64,000 nucleotides of DNA from Palsa-1447 sp964509885 (GTDB lineage Bacteria > Verrucomicrobiota > Verrucomicrobiia > Opitutales > Opitutaceae), in NCBI GenBank assembly GCA_964509885.1, contig CAZDZL010000017.1:1-64000 (forward strand), written 5' to 3'. The translations under genes and the position numbers were made by a program. Positions 62,573 through 64,000 of the stretch are shown piece by piece. Position 1 is the stretch's first letter, and the number at the start of each line of letters is the position of its first letter. The notes under the pieces were generated by a model. That model did no database searches and was not told the DNA's origin. It saw only the letters and a program-made list of their open reading frames with translations.

Positions 62573-63304
62573 CTACTTAACAGCGGCCCAGACGCGCTGG
62601 ACGTCGTCGTGGTCCTCGAGCGCCTGAAGGAACTCGCCCACGTGGGCTCGGGCGACGTCGTCCAGCTCGGGAAAGACCTTCGCCAGATAGCCCAGCTCGC
62701 TCGTCACGACCGACCAGCCGTGCTTCGTGAGCCAGGTCGACACCGCGTGCACGGCGGTGCGGTCGGTCTTGAACCTCGCCCCGGCGTGCCCCTCGGGGAT
62801 GTCGTCGTTCTGCATGTGCGTGATCGCCTCGACGTCGTCGGCCCCGGCCTCGATCGCCGCGGCCTCCAGGTCGGTCGCGGGGTCCGCGTGGTGGGCCTCG
62901 ACGATCCCGACGTGGTCGAAGAGGAACTTGTTGCTGCCGGCGGTCCCGAGTACGCCGCCCTTGAAGAGGAAGCGCATCTCCGGCGCCGTCCTCTGGTGGT
63001 TGTCCGTGTAGACCTCGACGATGAGGGGCACCTTGTGCGGGGCGTAGCCCTCGAACACCACGTGCTCGAGCGCGGCGCCGTCGTGCCCTCCCCCCGAGCC
63101 CTTCTTGATCGCGCGCTCGATGACGTCGCGGGTCACGCTGGCCTTGCGGGCCTTCTCAAGCGCCGCGAAGAGCCGCGCGTTGGCCGCCGGGTCGCCGCCC
63201 CCGAGCTTCGCGGCGACGGTGATCTCCTTCACCAGCTTGCCCACGACCTGGCCCTTCTTCAGGTTGACGATAGCGCGTTTCGCGTGGAGCCATTGACGTC
63301 CCAT
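62573..63304 (-). CDS. yebC: YebC/PmpR-family protein
   Basis: A 243-residue conserved protein of the YebC/TACO1 family, linked to translation of poly-proline stretches or to transcriptional control. ATG 63304 gives the family start GRQWLHAKRA; a longer in-frame start at 63343 would add residues without a match. Motifs: KLVKEITVAAKLGGGDPAAN near 35-54, VTRDVIERAIKKGSG near 68-82 and LFDHVGIV near 129. A 12-base tandem repeat lies upstream. Confidence 0.95.
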   Translation of the reverse strand: MGRQWLHAKRAIVNLKKGQVVGKLVKEITVAAKLGGGDPAANARLFAALEKARKASVTRDVIERAIKKGSGGGHDGAALEHVVFEGYAPHKVPLIVEVYTDNHQRTAPEMRFLFKGGVLGTAGSNKFLFDHVGIVEAHHADPATDLEAAAIEAGADDVEAITHMQNDDIPEGHAGARFKTDRTAVHAVSTWLTKHGWSVVTSELGYLAKVFPELDDVARAHVGEFLQALEDHDDVQRVWAAVK

Positions 63305-63346
63305 GAGACGGCAATTCCTAGCATCCATGCCCCGCCCGGGCAATGG

Positions 63347-63370
63347 AAATTGGGCCCGAAATTGGGCCCG
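63347..63370. repeat. Tandem 12-bp direct repeat upstream of yebC
   Basis: AAATTGGGCCCG occurs twice in direct tandem (63347-63358 and 63359-63370), each copy containing the palindrome GGGCCC. It lies in the 72-base gap between the molybdoenzyme stop and the yebC start. It could be a regulator site or a simple slippage duplication. Confidence 0.6.
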
Positions 63371-63376
63371 TCGGCC

Positions 63377-64000
63377 CTAGGCGCTCGGGGCGACCGTGAT
63401 CACCACCGACTTTGATGTCGGCGTGTTGCTGACCTCGGCCACGCTGTCGAGCGGCACGAGCACGTTCGCCTCGGGGAAGTAGGTCGCCGTGCACCGGCGG
63501 GGCAGGTCGTAGGGCGCCACCATGAACCTCGGCGCGTGGCGCGTCTCACCCCGGAAGTGCCCGGTGAGGTCGACCCACTGGCCCTGGACGAGACCCGCCT
63601 CCCTCATGTCGTCGGCATTCATGAACACAACCCTGCGCCCGTTGAAGATCCCGCGGTAGCGGTCGTCCAGGCCGTACACGGTCGTGTTGAACTGGTCGTG
63701 CGTGCGGATGGTCATCATCATGAACTGCCCCGGGCCGAGGGCCTCAGGGGGGATGTCGTGGATCGTGAACACGGCCTTCCCCGAGGGCGTGGTGAAGGTC
63801 CGCGAGTCCCGCGCCGCGTTGGGCAGGTAGAACGGCGCCTCCTTGACCCTGGAATTGTAGTCGTTGAATCCCGGAATGACGCGCTCGATGAGGTGCCGGA
63901 TGAGGTCGTAGTCCCCGGCCAGGGCGTCCCAGTCGACGGGGGTCCCCGGACCCAGGACGGCCGACGCCAGGCCCGCGACGATCGCGGGCTCGCTCCTCAG
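63377..64000 (-). CDS. FdhF/YdeP-family molybdopterin oxidoreductase, C-terminal part (cut by window edge)
   Basis: The last 207 residues of a molybdopterin enzyme whose N-terminus lies beyond the window. The sequence reads LRSEPAIVAGLASAVLGP, VDWDALAGDYDLIRHLIE, then PGFNDYNSRV and FTTPSGKAVF, followed by the molybdopterin-binding domain with MMMTIRTHDQFNTTVYGLDD and FMNADDMREAGL. These are typical of the FdhF/YdeP group related to formate dehydrogenase alpha subunits; YdeP itself is linked to acid resistance. The stop is TAG at 63377-63379. Confidence 0.92.
   Translation of the reverse strand: MRSEPAIVAGLASAVLGPGTPVDWDALAGDYDLIRHLIERVIPGFNDYNSRVKEAPFYLPNAARDSRTFTTPSGKAVFTIHDIPPEALGPGQFMMMTIRTHDQFNTTVYGLDDRYRGIFNGRRVVFMNADDMREAGLVQGQWVDLTGHFRGETRHAPRFMVAPYDLPRRCTATYFPEANVLVPLDSVAEVSNTPTSKSVVITVAPSA

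Noticed and set aside
1..64000. tRNA, rRNA, CRISPR arrays, insertion sequences, prophage or attachment sites
   Set aside because: No repeated spacer pattern, transposase or integrase frame, or cloverleaf-like intergenic sequence was seen; gaps are short and mostly explained.

Overview
The window is GC-rich, densely coded chromosomal DNA from a Gram-negative bacterium. The gene content points to Verrucomicrobiota, probably Opitutales/Opitutaceae. The evidence is a complete dcw (division and cell wall) cluster with a fused MurC-MurB, a LysM gene inside that cluster, a meso-DAP type MurE, a divergent FtsZ, a propeller-type hybrid sensor kinase, and GH116/GH172 glycosidases. The phylum assignment is an inference from these genes; no rRNA is present to confirm it.

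Region 1 (1-23.7 kb, all on the minus strand) reads from right to left as mraZ, small ORF, rsmH, ftsL, ftsI, murE, murF, mraY, murD, LysM protein, ftsW, murG, murC-murB, ddl, ftsQ, ftsA, ftsZ, obg, a short MshEN-like protein, a PilB/GspE-type ATPase, a TPR lipoprotein and a LysE-type exporter cut by the window edge. Many junctions are 1-4 base stop/start overlaps (ATGA, GTGA, TGATG), so translation is probably coupled. Four TGGG boxes exactly 10 bp apart precede mraZ.

Region 2 (23.7-28.3 kb) holds a DUF3667 membrane protein, a divergent membrane-anchored TIR protein and a TMTC-like membrane protein with TPR repeats.

Region 3 (28.4-35.7 kb) is the most unusual part. A compact YcaO enzyme lies behind a 60-residue, two-cysteine peptide with a secretion-signal-like leader. 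Divergent from these is a very large hybrid sensor kinase (beta-propeller, Y_Y_Y-like, HisKA, HATPase, REC, HPt), followed by a convergent NarL-type response regulator and a soluble kinase-receiver protein. Base and codon use are less GC-rich from the YcaO gene through the sensor half of the kinase. This looks like a minimal, undescribed RiPP-type peptide locus that may be tied to signalling.

Region 4 (35.8-47.7 kb, plus strand) is carbohydrate catabolism: a secreted unknown protein, GH172, Tat-exported GH116, then a tightly coupled operon of DeoR-type regulator, DhnA-type aldolase, Gfo/Idh/MocA oxidoreductase, D-lyxose/mannose isomerase, PfkB kinase and GH2 beta-mannosidase. Together these could form a mannose route through fructose 1-phosphate. 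Region 5 (47.8-51.2 kb) is nadA-nadC-nadB, de novo NAD synthesis. A transglutaminase-like protein and a ROK sugar kinase follow.

Region 6 (53.3-58.8 kb) is a self-contained sigma-54 module. Two homologous secreted proteins each sit behind a near-identical -24/-12 promoter with an upstream element at exactly the same distance. An NtrC-type activator and a sensor kinase are interleaved with them. Region 7 (58.9-64 kb) has a DUF2298-like membrane protein, a ModA-like binding protein coupled to a REC-HPt protein, YebC, and the C-terminal part of a YdeP-type molybdoenzyme. No tRNA, rRNA, CRISPR array, insertion sequence or prophage was seen, and no gene-free stretch exceeds 300 bases.
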